Assembly: GCF_030486405.1 (NCBI RefSeq) | Contig: NZ_CP129613.1 | Location: 1,674,001-1,738,000 of the forward strand | Source: Mycolicibacterium sp. HK-90 | Lineage (GTDB): Bacteria > Actinomycetota > Actinomycetes > Mycobacteriales > Mycobacteriaceae | Reading direction: 5' to 3' | Length of the DNA stretch: 64,000 bases | Part shown: positions 9,020 through 17,463 of the stretch, piece after piece | Layout: every line of letters begins with the position of its first letter | Numbering within the stretch: the first letter of the stretch is position 1 | Notes under the pieces: generated by a model | What the model saw: only the letters and a program-made list of their open reading frames with translations | The model's database searches: none | Told to the model about the DNA's origin: nothing | Made by a program: the position numbers and the translations under genes

Positions 9020-9994
9020 TCAACCGGCGCCGTGGGGTCCGGCGCCGCCCGGTGTGGTGTTCTCGAGCCCGGTCCGCAGCAGCGACCAGGCCAACCGTCG
9101 TGCGGTCGTGGCCCGCTCGTGCAGCAGGCGTTGAACGGCGGGGATCGGGTTGGTCTCCGGGGTGCGCCCTTCGATCACGTCGGCGTGGAATTCCTCGGCG
9201 ACCTGAATCGCCATCAGCACCGCTTCGTTGACCCGGTTCAGCGCATCCTGCAGGCGGTCGTCCTGGCTCACCAGGTGGGCGTTGTCCAGCTCGACCGAAA
9301 CGTCGCTCACCACCTGACCGATCTGCTCGAAGATCACGTTCATCGCGGTCTCCCGTTCGCCGCGATCGGGGTTGCGCAGTTGCGTCGCGCCTTCGCTCCA
9401 CAGCGTCGCGAGCATCCGGGTGTGCGCGCCCACCGCGCGCGAGACCTCGATCATCGCCTGCTTCTGCAATTGTTCGAGCAGGTTGTTGCGTTCGATCCGG
9501 GCCAGTTCCTGTTGGGCCGTCAACTCGGCCTGGTGCAGCTTCTGCTGCGACTCCATCGCCGCCCGGTGCCACTTCTGGGTGAGGGCCAGTTCCAGCGCCG
9601 AGCGTTCGTCGGCGGCTGCCAGCTCCCGGCGCAGCCGCTCGTCGGCCTGGGCGATGTCGTGGCGGGCCTGGCGCTGGACGGTGAGGGCCAGCCACATCGT
9701 CACCAGCGCCACGACGAAGACGACGGCGCCGAAGAACCACTCGGACTTGCTGCCGGGTTCTCCCGGGCTGAACAGCAGATACCAGGCGACGACCAGGACG
9801 CCGAGGCCGCCACCTACCAGCCAGCCGATGTTGGCCTTGGCGCGGACCGCGGCTGGTTTGGGAGCCGGATCCCGGTTCAACGCGACCACCGGAATGGGCT
9901 CGGTCGGGTCGCCCACCTTGCCGTCCTCCGGCTGGGCTTCCCTTGGCGCCCCTGAAGGCTCAGCGGCCCTTGTCGATTCAGTTAGTCCGGCCAT
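9020..9994 (-). CDS. Two-helix membrane protein with long coiled coil, function unknown
   Basis: 324 residues. A Pro/Glu-rich N-terminal tail of about 55 residues is followed by two predicted transmembrane helices (roughly 57-74 and 87-106). A long charged helical stretch (about 110-190) follows, rich in Gln, Glu, Ala, Arg and Lys (for example H-Q-A-E-L-T-A-Q-Q-E-L-A) and likely to be a coiled coil, then a helical C-terminal domain. I recognise no catalytic motif. Gene-free flanks and convergence with LysR suggest a single-gene unit. The topology implies a cytoplasmic coiled coil tethered to the membrane, possibly a scaffold; this is inference. Confidence 0.7.
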   Translation of the reverse strand: MAGLTESTRAAEPSGAPREAQPEDGKVGDPTEPIPVVALNRDPAPKPAAVRAKANIGWLVGGGLGVLVVAWYLLFSPGEPGSKSEWFFGAVVFVVALVTMWLALTVQRQARHDIAQADERLRRELAAADERSALELALTQKWHRAAMESQQKLHQAELTAQQELARIERNNLLEQLQKQAMIEVSRAVGAHTRMLATLWSEGATQLRNPDRGERETAMNVIFEQIGQVVSDVSVELDNAHLVSQDDRLQDALNRVNEAVLMAIQVAEEFHADVIEGRTPETNPIPAVQRLLHERATTARRLAWSLLRTGLENTTPGGAGPHGAG

Positions 9995-10258
9995 GTCGAC
10001 CTCCTGTCGCCCAAGCCTGCCACCGTGCCGGCGTTCAGAGTAGGGCTATGGGTGGCGGGGAGCGCTACCGGTAGGTCGCGCCCGCATTCGCATACCTTGT
10101 TTTTCGTCATTCTTCAAGTGCCCCTAGCGATGACGTGCCGCTCGCGAACCGCTAGTGTCATCCCGTGCTCACCCTGAGCGGCGGTGAACCGGGCGACGTG
10201 GACCCGGGCAGCCGGCCGCTCATCGATATTGATCTGCTCGCTGGAGAATTGAGGGCCC

Positions 10259-10831
10259 ATGGGACAAAACGCGACACTGGAAGGTGATTCGGCGGTCATC
10301 GTCAGTCTGTCGGAAGCGGCGATGCACATGTACTCCGCCGCCATCGACGCACTGCCGTTCCCCGAGGACAAGAAGTTCCACAAGCGCGCTGACGTCGTCC
10401 TGTCCGGCCTGCGCAAGCTGCGGGCCGCGCTGGCCGAGGCGGCCAACAGCAACCGGCCGTCTCCCGCGGTCATCGTCGCGCTCAGTGGGGTCCGTCAGCG
10501 GTACGACTCGCTGATGGCCCACGCCGCCGCAGCGCCGGGTTCCTCTCTGGGACAGCAGATCTACGTCACCCGCATCCACGCCAAGCTGTCGGCTCAGGAA
10601 GTCGCCAACGGTGCCGGGCTGCGTGACGGCCTGCTCGATGAACTCGAGGCGGGCGCAACGCCCACCGATGCCGAGGCCACGAAGATCCGCGACACGATTG
10701 CTGCCCTCGGCGGGTTGCCGGGCGACGATCACGGCATCCACGCCGTCCCGACCCCGGCCGACTTCGCGTCGTCCGAAGAATCGCAGGGTAACGGCTGGGA
10801 TCCGGTCCTGGTGACCGACAACGTCGGCTGA
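10259..10831 (+). CDS. Conserved protein with degenerate XRE-like HTH, function unknown
   Basis: 190 residues. The N-terminal half is helical; residues about 110-135 (H-A-K-L-S-A-Q-E-V-A-N-G-A-G-L followed by L-L-D-E-L-E-A-G) resemble the helix-turn-helix spacing of Cro/CI-type DNA-binding domains but without a strong recognition-helix signature. The ATG at 10259 has GGAGAATTG about 8 nt upstream (10242-10250). A strong intrinsic terminator follows at 10914-10946, so it forms its own transcription unit. DNA binding is an inference. Confidence 0.65.
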   Translation: MGQNATLEGDSAVIVSLSEAAMHMYSAAIDALPFPEDKKFHKRADVVLSGLRKLRAALAEAANSNRPSPAVIVALSGVRQRYDSLMAHAAAAPGSSLGQQIYVTRIHAKLSAQEVANGAGLRDGLLDELEAGATPTDAEATKIRDTIAALGGLPGDDHGIHAVPTPADFASSEESQGNGWDPVLVTDNVG

Positions 10832-10913
10832 TCGAACCCTGACGCGCCGTCGATCAGACGACGGCAAGCAACGCTCATCGGTTAGCTGAGTTGTATTGCG
10901 GCTCACGATGATT

Positions 10914-10946
10914 GGCAGCTCCCCAGCAAACTGCTGGGGAGCTGCC
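10914..10946 (+). terminator. Strong intrinsic terminator
   Basis: Perfect 15-bp inverted repeat GGCAGCTCCCCAGCA / TGCTGGGGAGCTGCC separated by only AAC, followed by CGCGTTTTT. It closes the unit at 10259-10831. It also rules out an upstream start for the nitroreductase, because the extended frame would run through the stem. Confidence 0.93.
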
Positions 10947-10995
10947 CGCGTTTTTCCAGCCGGCGGTTGTGCCCGCGGTTGTAGAGTCTCGCGGC

Positions 10996-11649
10996 ATGAC
11001 AGCCGAACCGACTCTGAACCTGACCGTCGATGAACTCCTCACCACCACGCGCTCGGTGCGCAAACGCCTCGACCTCGAGAAGCCGGTGTCCCGCGAGGTG
11101 ATCATGGAGTGCCTCGACCTGGCGCTACAGGCGCCTACGGGGTCGAATGCGCAAGGCTGGCAATGGGTTTTCGTGGAAGACCCGGCAAAGAAGAAGGCGC
11201 TGGCCGACATCTACCGGGCCAACGCCAACCCGTACCTGGATCTGCCCAAGCCCGAGCGTGGCGACATCCGCGATGAGCAGGCGGATGCCGTGATGAGCTC
11301 CGCAAGGTATCTCACCGACAACTTCGAGAAGGCTCCGGTGCTGATGATCCCGTGTCTTGAGGGCCGTCCCGACGGCGCCCCCGCCGGCATCGGTGCCTCC
11401 TTCTGGGGTTCACTGCTGCCCGCGGTGTGGAGTTTCATGCTCGCGTTGCGCTCCCGCGGCCTGGGCTCGGCCTGGACCACGCTGCACCTGCTCGGTGAAG
11501 GAGAGAAGGAGGCCGCCGAACTGCTGGGCATTCCGTTCGAGCAGTACACCCAGGGCGGCCTGTTCCCGATCGCCTACACCGTGGGCACCGACTTCAAGAA
11601 GGCCAAGCGGCTTCCGGCCGAACAGTTCTCGCACTGGGACAGTTGGTGA
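10996..11649 (+). CDS. Nitroreductase family protein
   Basis: FMN-dependent NAD(P)H oxidoreductase of the nitroreductase fold, 217 residues. The N-terminal T-T-T-R-S-V-R-K-R-L motif (about 15-24) is the FMN-phosphate-binding signature, followed by A-L-Q-A-P-T-G-S-N-A-Q-G-W-Q-W at about residues 41-55. The C-terminal half has G-L-G-S-A-W-T-T. The start was placed at 10996, after the terminator hairpin. It is a single gene that converges on trmL. The physiological substrate (nitroaromatic, quinone or flavin) cannot be told from sequence. Confidence 0.88.
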   Translation: MTAEPTLNLTVDELLTTTRSVRKRLDLEKPVSREVIMECLDLALQAPTGSNAQGWQWVFVEDPAKKKALADIYRANANPYLDLPKPERGDIRDEQADAVMSSARYLTDNFEKAPVLMIPCLEGRPDGAPAGIGASFWGSLLPAVWSFMLALRSRGLGSAWTTLHLLGEGEKEAAELLGIPFEQYTQGGLFPIAYTVGTDFKKAKRLPAEQFSHWDSW

Positions 11650-11714
11650 TCCCTGGGGCGGCTGTTGCCCCCCGATGAAACTGTGAAGCCGGTGTATGAA
11701 CTCTCTGTGAGATT

Positions 11715-11745
11715 CGGGCGTGGGTCGCGCGGCGGCCCACGCCCG
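11715..11745. terminator. Hairpin between convergent nitroreductase and trmL
   Basis: Perfect 10-bp inverted repeat CGGGCGTGGG / CCCACGCCCG (11715-11724, 11736-11745) with an 11-nt loop, 65 nt after the nitroreductase stop and 8 nt before the trmL end. There is no U-tract on either side, as is common for mycobacterial terminators. Confidence 0.6.
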
Positions 11746-11753
11746 CGGCGTAA

Positions 11754-12218
11754 CTAGACCGCCCCGGCGAACCCGTTTTGGCGCCACGCCTCGTACGCGG
11801 CAACGGCGGCCGCATTGGACAGATTCAGCGATCGCCGCCCCGCGATCATCGGAATACGTACCTGTGCGGTGATATTGGGATCGGCCAGGGTCGGTGCATC
11901 CAACCCGGTCGGTTCCGGGCCGAACAGGAGCACGTCGCCGGGCTGGTAGGAGACGTCGGTGAACGAGGTCGACGCGTGCGCGGTGAACGCGTAGACCCGG
12001 GCCGGCATCAACGCCCGCCAGGCCGCCGCGAGATCGGCGTGCACGGTCACCGATGCCAGGTCGTGGTAGTCCAGGCCGGCCCGGCGCAGCTTGGGTTCGG
12101 ACAGGTCAAAGCCCAGCGGCTCGACCAGGTGCAGTTCGCAACCCGTGCCGGCCACCATCCTGATCGCATTGCCGGTATTGGGTGCGATGCGGGGAGAGAA
12201 AAACATCACCCGGAACAT
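11754..12218 (-). CDS. trmL: tRNA (cytidine(34)-2'-O)-methyltransferase (TrmL, SPOUT family)
   Basis: Methylates the 2'-O of the wobble nucleotide of tRNA-Leu isoacceptors using SAM. 154 residues, full length for TrmL. It begins M-F-R-V-M-F-F-S-P-R-I-A-P-N-T-G-N-A-I-R, matching the family start; the SPOUT knot contains L-L-F-G-P-E-P-T-G-L and I-P-M-I-A-G-R-R-S-L-N-L-S-N-A. An in-frame extension of 38 codons upstream was rejected because it lacks family similarity. M. tuberculosis has a SpoU-type gene next to the same kinase operon, supporting backbone synteny. Confidence 0.93.
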   Translation of the reverse strand: MFRVMFFSPRIAPNTGNAIRMVAGTGCELHLVEPLGFDLSEPKLRRAGLDYHDLASVTVHADLAAAWRALMPARVYAFTAHASTSFTDVSYQPGDVLLFGPEPTGLDAPTLADPNITAQVRIPMIAGRRSLNLSNAAAVAAYEAWRQNGFAGAV

Positions 12219-12538
12219 TCGTCGATGATCGTATGGCGGCACCGCCGCGGGCGAATCGGGATGCAATTCCGGCAGCCGAATCGGCGGGCGAACTCGGCAC
12301 GCGTTTCGGCAAGTACACCGCTGTTTGCTCAATTACCACACAACTGCGCTACGGCTCGGTCACGAACTCTGTCTGTTCAGTAAGAATTGTGGAAACGCTC
12401 GCGAGCGGCTGTCATACTCGTGCAATTGCCAAGGCGTTTGACGCCCGCCCAACTATGGGTGGAAACAGCAGGAAGTCCTATGAATCTCGCCCCACGAGTG
12501 AAATGCGGCCACGCCGCCGGTAGTGCGGTTGGGCGCCG
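12219..12538. other. 320-nt divergent intergenic region (trmL / conservon)
   Basis: Region between the trmL and sensor-kinase starts. The middle (about 12320-12440) is less GC-rich than its surroundings, suiting promoters. It contains a short inverted repeat GGCGT-TTG-ACGCC at 12433-12445 and a 20-codon ORF at 12480 listed separately. I see no confident sigma-A hexamer pair. Confidence 0.5.
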
Positions 12539-12542
12539 ATGA
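12480..12542 (+). CDS. 20-residue upstream ORF coupled to the sensor kinase
   Basis: Starts with ATG after AGGAAG (12470-12475) and encodes [20 protein letters not shown] before a TGA that overlaps the kinase ATG as ATGA at 12539-12542. The kinase itself has no obvious binding site of its own, so translation could be delivered by reinitiation from this peptide. It resembles no known leader; it could be chance, but its binding site and exact stop-start overlap argue for a real coupling ORF. Confidence 0.45.
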   Translation: MNLAPRVKCGHAAGSAVGRR

Positions 12543-15469
12543 CTGCCTTCACGCAGCTGAAACAGGCTGACGGCACCCTCGTCGAATTCTCGCCAACTCC
12601 ATCGGCTCCGGCCAAGCGCCCGTCGCGCTGGTCACCGGCCAACTGGCCGGTCACCCGCAAGGTGCTCGCCATCGTCGTCATCCCGTTGATCCTGGCCGCG
12701 ACGTTCGGTGGTCTACGCATCTACGCCAGTGCCAGTGCCGCCGGGGATCTGCGGTTGGCCGCCGATCGCGCCGAGCTGATCCCCGCGATCGACGATTACA
12801 TGGCCGCCATGGAGGGCGTGCTGATCGCGGCTACCGAAGGTGGCGACGGGCAATCGGCGATGTCCACGTTCAATGAACGCAAATCCGACTTGCAGCAACG
12901 GGTGGAAGCCACCGAGGTGCTCGAAGATGTCGGTCAGGCCGTGGACAATCTGCTCGGCAGCGGGCAGAAGCTGGTCGACGCGGTGATGTCCAATTCGATC
13001 GACCTGCGTCAGCGCATCCTCGATTACGGCCCGTTGCTGCTCACCGGGGAAGCCGCGATCACCGGCTCGGTGCACAGCAACCAGCCGACGGTTCAGGCCC
13101 AGGTCGAGGCGTTGGCCCGCGCGGTCGGTGCCCGCGGGCAGATGGCCATCCAGCGGATGCTGGTCATTCGGGGCGCGGACGAGCCGGAGCCGGTGCTGCG
13201 GACTTCGATGATCACCATGGCCGGTACCGAACCCTCGACCGTCGCCGCACTGACGAAGGTGCTGGGCGGTGGGTCCGAGGAGGCCGCGACATTGCGCGCC
13301 GAGATGGTCAAGCGCATGGCGATGATGTCCAATCCCGGCATTCCGCTCGTCGGTAACCCGGAGCTGCTGGCATCACTGGACGCCACGAACAACATCGCCG
13401 GACAGATCATCGACAAGGCCACCACGGCCATCCCGGCCGCGGTCGAGGCCCAGGCCAACGACGCGCGCAACGACGCGATCCGTGACGCCATCCTGGTGGC
13501 GACCGCGATCATCAGCGCCCTTGTCATCGTGTTGTTGGTGGCCCGCTCCCTGGTGCGCCCGCTGCGGACACTGCGGGACTCCGCGCTCAAGGTGGCCCAT
13601 CAGGATCTGGCCAAGGAGATCGAACGGGTCCGGGCCGGCGGCGAGTTGGTGCCGGTGACCCCGCTGCCGGTGCAGACCACCGAAGAGGTCGGCCAGGTGG
13701 CGCATGCCGTCGACGAGCTGCACGAGCAGGCGGTGTTCCTCGCCGGGGAACAGGCCCAGCTGCAGTTGCAGGTTTCCGACATGTTCGAGACGTTGTCGCG
13801 GCGCAGCCGGTCGCTCGTCGACCAGCAGTTGACGCTCATCGATCAGCTGGAGCGCAACGAGGACGACCCGGAGCGGTTGGAGAGCCTGTTCCGGCTCGAT
13901 CACCTGGCTGCCCGGATGCGCCGGAACGGGGCGAACCTGCTGGTGCTCTCCGGTTCCAAGCTGGCGCGCGAGCACAACCGCCCGGTGCCACTGGCGACCG
14001 TGGTCAACGCCGCGGCCTCCGAGGTCGAGGACTACACCCGTGTGGTGACCGCGTCGGTGGCCGACGTCGAGATCACCGGATCTGTCGCCGGCGACCTGAT
14101 TCACCTGCTGGCCGAGCTGCTCGACAACGCGCTGCGCTACTCGCCCCCGATCTCGCAGGTGCGGGTGTCGGCCGTGCACGCCGCCAACGGCGCGCTGGTG
14201 ATCGAGATCAGCGACGTCGGCTTGGGCATGACCGAGGCCGACCTGCGGGTGGCCAACACCCGTCTGCAGTCCGGCGGTGAGGTCAACCCGTACACCGCCC
14301 GTCACATGGGTCTGTTCGTGGTCGGGCGGCTGGCCACCCAGCACGGTCTGGTGGTGCGGCTGCGCAGCACGGTTGCAGAGGAACCGAGCTCGGGCACCAC
14401 CGCCGGGGTCTACATCCCGGCCGAGCTGCTGGCCCGCGACGGCGCCGATCTGGTCGAGCCCACCGCGTACGGCACGCCCGTCGATGCCCATGCCGGCATC
14501 GCCACCGCGCTGTCACTGGACGCCGACCCGGCTGATGCCTCCGGGTTCGGGTCCGGCCTCGCCGAACCGCACCTCAACGGTGCCGAGGTGCCGTTCGATC
14601 TGCTTCCCCAACGCAACCCCGGGGCCAGCGGTATCTCGGAGTTGCCGGGCACGCTCGCCCCGCAACCCGAGCCGGCTGGCGACCAGCCGGTCGACGAGCC
14701 GGTCGAGGAACCGGCCGACGAGCCGGTCGGGGAGTGGCCGCAGCAGTGGCCGGTCCACACCGAGGAGAGTGCCGCCGCCGCGAAGGAACAGATCGCCGAT
14801 GCCGCAGCCGGCGAAGACGCGGAGGCGGGACGTTCGGCGCCCACCAACACGTCGTCGTTCTTCGCTTCCCGCGGGCAGGCCGCCGGCTACGGGGTCAACG
14901 GTCTGAACGGTCACGGTGAGCTCAACGGCCACAGCGGTCTGAACGGCCACAGCGATCTCAACGGGTCGGCCCATGACACCGACTACGACGAACCGGACGA
15001 CGCGGCCGAGCCGGCGAGCGAGGCCGACGGCGACTCGATCTACCAGTCGATGGTGTCGGAATTCGACATGGATCCGACCACCCACGTGCGCAGCGCCGAC
15101 CTGGACTGGAAGACGGTCTGGGAGAAGGGCTGGTCGGTCGCCGCCGCCGCACAGGATGCGCCGGTCGAGCAGCACACCGAGGAGGGCCTGCCCATGCGTA
15201 CGCCGGGCGCCCGTCTGGTACCAGGCGGCGTGGCTGCAGCGGTCGGGGCGGCCGGGGAGAGCAACGGCCGTCACCGCAACGGTGGAGTGCACCGTAACGA
15301 CGACAGCTTCGAAGCGGTAGCATCGGCAGACGAACCTGACAGCGGCATGTTCGCGGCGTTCAAGCCGCGTGATCCTGAGGCTGTCCGTGCGAGCACCAGC
15401 AATCTTTTCGGCGGCGTGCACGCCGGGCGATCGCATGCCCGAGAGACCAGAGGAACCGATAGCGAATGA
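12539..15469 (+). CDS. cvnA: Conservon sensor histidine kinase (CvnA type)
   Basis: 976-residue membrane kinase heading the conservon. A cytoplasmic tail of about 40 residues leads to TM1 (about 41-63), a large extracytoplasmic helical region (about 64-315), TM2 (about 317-337) and a HAMP domain. A dimerisation/phosphoacceptor-like helix holds [11 protein letters not shown] near residue 455, followed by a HATPase domain with N-box A-E-L-L-D-N-A-L near 524, D-V-G-L-G-M near 559 and G-L-F-V-V-G-R-L-A near 591. Beyond residue 640 the protein is a long acidic, Pro/Glu-rich tail with several N-G-L/H-N-G-H-S repeats near 784-810. CvnA proteins in Streptomyces act upstream of a roadblock protein and a GTPase. 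It overlaps the roadblock gene by 4 nt. Confidence 0.92.
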   Translation: MTAFTQLKQADGTLVEFSPTPSAPAKRPSRWSPANWPVTRKVLAIVVIPLILAATFGGLRIYASASAAGDLRLAADRAELIPAIDDYMAAMEGVLIAATEGGDGQSAMSTFNERKSDLQQRVEATEVLEDVGQAVDNLLGSGQKLVDAVMSNSIDLRQRILDYGPLLLTGEAAITGSVHSNQPTVQAQVEALARAVGARGQMAIQRMLVIRGADEPEPVLRTSMITMAGTEPSTVAALTKVLGGGSEEAATLRAEMVKRMAMMSNPGIPLVGNPELLASLDATNNIAGQIIDKATTAIPAAVEAQANDARNDAIRDAILVATAIISALVIVLLVARSLVRPLRTLRDSALKVAHQDLAKEIERVRAGGELVPVTPLPVQTTEEVGQVAHAVDELHEQAVFLAGEQAQLQLQVSDMFETLSRRSRSLVDQQLTLIDQLERNEDDPERLESLFRLDHLAARMRRNGANLLVLSGSKLAREHNRPVPLATVVNAAASEVEDYTRVVTASVADVEITGSVAGDLIHLLAELLDNALRYSPPISQVRVSAVHAANGALVIEISDVGLGMTEADLRVANTRLQSGGEVNPYTARHMGLFVVGRLATQHGLVVRLRSTVAEEPSSGTTAGVYIPAELLARDGADLVEPTAYGTPVDAHAGIATALSLDADPADASGFGSGLAEPHLNGAEVPFDLLPQRNPGASGISELPGTLAPQPEPAGDQPVDEPVEEPADEPVGEWPQQWPVHTEESAAAAKEQIADAAAGEDAEAGRSAPTNTSSFFASRGQAAGYGVNGLNGHGELNGHSGLNGHSDLNGSAHDTDYDEPDDAAEPASEADGDSIYQSMVSEFDMDPTTHVRSADLDWKTVWEKGWSVAAAAQDAPVEQHTEEGLPMRTPGARLVPGGVAAAVGAAGESNGRHRNGGVHRNDDSFEAVASADEPDSGMFAAFKPRDPEAVRASTSNLFGGVHAGRSHARETRGTDSE

Positions 15470-15873
15470 CCCGTCCGACCCAGCGTGATTCCCTGGACTG
15501 GCTGGTGTCCAAGTTCGCCCGCGAGGTATCCGGGGTGTCGCACGCCGTGCTGGTCTCGGCCGACGGTCTGCTGATGGCCGCCAGCGAACACATGCCGATC
15601 GAGCGGGCCGACCAGCTCGCCGCAGTCGCCTCCGGTCTGGCCAGCCTGGCCACCGGGGCGTCCCAGTTGTTCAACGGTGGCCACGTCATGCAGTCGGTGG
15701 TCGAGATGGAGAACGGCTACCTGCTGCTGATGCGGGTCGGCGATGGCTCCAACCTCGCCACGCTGACCGCCCCGTCGTGTGACATCGGGCAGGTCGGCTA
15801 CGAGATGGCCATCTTGGTCGAGCGAGTCGGTGCGGTGGTGCAGTCTTCGCGCCGCACGCCGCAGCCGTCCTGA
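15466..15873 (+). CDS. cvnB: Roadblock/LC7 domain protein (CvnB)
   Basis: 135-residue single-domain roadblock/LC7 protein, the second conservon component. The family is MglB-like and modulates the partner GTPase. Visible signature: [12 protein letters not shown] at the N-terminus, [15 protein letters not shown] near residue 26 and [15 protein letters not shown] near residue 84. The start lies in an ATGA overlap with the kinase. Confidence 0.95.
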   Translation: MTRPTQRDSLDWLVSKFAREVSGVSHAVLVSADGLLMAASEHMPIERADQLAAVASGLASLATGASQLFNGGHVMQSVVEMENGYLLLMRVGDGSNLATLTAPSCDIGQVGYEMAILVERVGAVVQSSRRTPQPS

Positions 15874-15907
15874 GTCCCCGCCCCCTTCTGCCCTTCGCGA
15901 GGTGCCT

Positions 15908-16273
15908 GTGGACGAACCGGAACCCACCGATCGACCGAGTCTGGTGCGGCCGTACACGCTGACGGCCGGCCGCACCGACTCGCGCGTGCACCTTCCGCTG
16001 GAAGCTCCGGTGCAAAAAACCGACACGACACGTGAACCGCGCTGGACTGGCCACGATGTGCGCGCACAGATCGTAGAGTTGTGCACCGGCAGTCCTTCGG
16101 TTGCCGAAATTGCCGCTCATTTATCTCTCCCGCTCGGCGTGGCGCGCGTGCTGATCGGGGACTTGGTGACGCAGGGTTATCTACGGGTGGAAGCCACCCT
16201 CGATGATTCGGCTAGCTTCGACGAACGCCGCGAATTGATTGGAAGGACCCTGCGTGGCCTACGAGCACTCTGA
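15908..16273 (+). CDS. cvnC: DUF742 protein (CvnC)
   Basis: 121-residue DUF742 protein, the third conservon member. It contains the hallmark R-P-S-L-V-R-P-Y-T-L-T-A-G-R-T near residues 9-23 and a C-terminal winged-helix-like region (V-A-E-I-A-A-H-L-S-L-P-L-G-V-A-R-V-L). The GTG at 15908 was chosen because it puts the start just before the domain; another in-frame GTG two codons earlier (15902) is equally possible. Its 3' end overlaps the GTPase gene by 20 nt in another frame. Biochemical role unknown. Confidence 0.88.
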   Translation: MDEPEPTDRPSLVRPYTLTAGRTDSRVHLPLEAPVQKTDTTREPRWTGHDVRAQIVELCTGSPSVAEIAAHLSLPLGVARVLIGDLVTQGYLRVEATLDDSASFDERRELIGRTLRGLRAL

Positions 16274-16865
16274 ACCCCGCTCGGCCTCCGCCGGCGGCGC
16301 CCCCCGGCGTGGGGCGGCCTCGACGAAGATCGTCATTTCCGGCGGGTTCGGCGCAGGAAAAACCACCTTCGTCGGCGCGGTCTCCGAGATCATGCCGCTG
16401 CGCACAGAAGCGTTGGTCACCAACGTGTCCGAGGGGGTCGACGCCTTGGACGGCACCCCGGACAAGCGCACCACCACGGTCGCGATGGACTTCGGCCGCA
16501 TCACGCTCGACGAGGACCTGGTGTTGTACCTGTTCGGCACGCCCGGGCAGCGCCGGTTCTGGTTCATGTGGGACGACTTGGTGCGTGGCGCGATCGGCGC
16601 GATCATCCTGGTCGACGTCCGCCGGTTGCAGGACAGCTTCGCCGCGGTCGACTTCTTCGAGGCCCGCAAGCTGCCGTTCATCGTCGCGGTCAACGAGTTC
16701 GACGACGCACCAAAGCATCCCACTCAGGCGGTCCGCAAGGCCCTGGCGCTGCCGGAACACATCCCGGTGGTGGCCGTGGATGCGCGTGACCGCAACTCTG
16801 CCAAGGCCGCGCTGATCGCGGTCACCGAGTACTCGTTGACCACGCTGAGCGCGCTGCCCGGCTGA
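16254..16865 (+). CDS. cvnD: Conservon small GTPase (CvnD / MfpB)
   Basis: 203-residue Ras-like GTPase, the fourth conservon member. P-loop G-G-F-G-A-G-K-T-T near residues 32-40, switch-II motif F-G-T-P-G-Q-R-R-F-W near 96, and the base-recognition loop as V-N-E-F-D near 145, where the usual N-K-x-D Lys is replaced. The GTG start at 16254 is placed after GGAAGGA (16241-16247) and overlaps cvnC. In M. smegmatis the equivalent protein has been studied as MfpB, a GTPase acting with the pentapeptide protein MfpA encoded just downstream. Likely membrane-associated signalling. Confidence 0.93.
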   Translation: MAYEHSEPRSASAGGAPRRGAASTKIVISGGFGAGKTTFVGAVSEIMPLRTEALVTNVSEGVDALDGTPDKRTTTVAMDFGRITLDEDLVLYLFGTPGQRRFWFMWDDLVRGAIGAIILVDVRRLQDSFAAVDFFEARKLPFIVAVNEFDDAPKHPTQAVRKALALPEHIPVVAVDARDRNSAKAALIAVTEYSLTTLSALPG

Positions 16866-16868
16866 CGC

Positions 16869-17444
16869 GTGGTAGCCGACGAAACAGTCTGGGCGGACCG
16901 AGAATTCACCGGCCACGATTTCCGGGCCGAAGAATATGACGGAGCCCTGAGCCGGTTGCGCACCGAGCGGGTGGTGTTCACCGAATGCGACTTCAGTGGT
17001 GTGGACCTGTCCGAGTCGCAGCATTTCGGCTCGGCGTTCCGCAACTGCAACTTCCGCAGGGCCACCCTCTGGCACAGCACGTTCACCAACTGCAGCCTGC
17101 TGGGCTCGGTGTTCACCGAGTGCCGGCTGCGGCCGATCACGTTGGTCGACTCGGATCTGACGCTGGCTGTGCTGGGCGGCTGCGATCTGCGCAACGTCGA
17201 CCTGTCGGACTGCCGGCTACGCGAGGCCAGCCTGGTCGGTGCGGACCTGCGTAAGGCTGTGCTCCGGCAGGCCGACCTGACCGGGGCCCGGGTGCAGGAC
17301 GCCAAGCTCGACGAGGCGGACCTGCGCGGCGCCCGCGTCGACGCCACCTTCTGGACCACCGCGAAACTGCGTGCCGCCAAGATCGACATCGTCCAGGCAC
17401 TGGCGTATGCCGCCGCGCATGGGCTCGACGTCCACGGCGACTAG
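16869..17444 (+). CDS. mfpA: Pentapeptide repeat protein MfpA (gyrase-protecting)
   Basis: 191-residue right-handed quadrilateral beta-helix protein that mimics DNA, binds DNA gyrase and lowers fluoroquinolone susceptibility. Repeats of A(D/N)LXX type run from about residue 35 to 170 (for example C-D-F-S-G-V-D-L-S, C-D-L-R-N-V-D-L-S, A-D-L-R-K-A-V-L-R-Q-A-D-L). The central Phe/Leu positions are regular. The GTG start lies 3 nt after the GTPase stop, so it is the fifth gene of the conservon operon; its expression and role are tied to that pathway. Confidence 0.95.
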   Translation: MVADETVWADREFTGHDFRAEEYDGALSRLRTERVVFTECDFSGVDLSESQHFGSAFRNCNFRRATLWHSTFTNCSLLGSVFTECRLRPITLVDSDLTLAVLGGCDLRNVDLSDCRLREASLVGADLRKAVLRQADLTGARVQDAKLDEADLRGARVDATFWTTAKLRAAKIDIVQALAYAAAHGLDVHGD

Positions 17445-17463
17445 CGACGGCCGGCAGGCGAAC

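Noticed and set aside
10165..10283. GTG-started 40-codon ORF before the HTH-like gene
   Set aside because: Overlaps the start of the next gene in another frame, has no binding site and no recognisable content.
10912..10995. Longer nitroreductase start
   Set aside because: The extension is encoded by the intrinsic terminator hairpin of the upstream gene, and family similarity begins at 10996.
14880..14980. Possible short direct repeats as CRISPR or VNTR
   Set aside because: Repeats are in frame and encode the N-G-H/L-N-G tail of the kinase; no spacers and no cas genes in the window.
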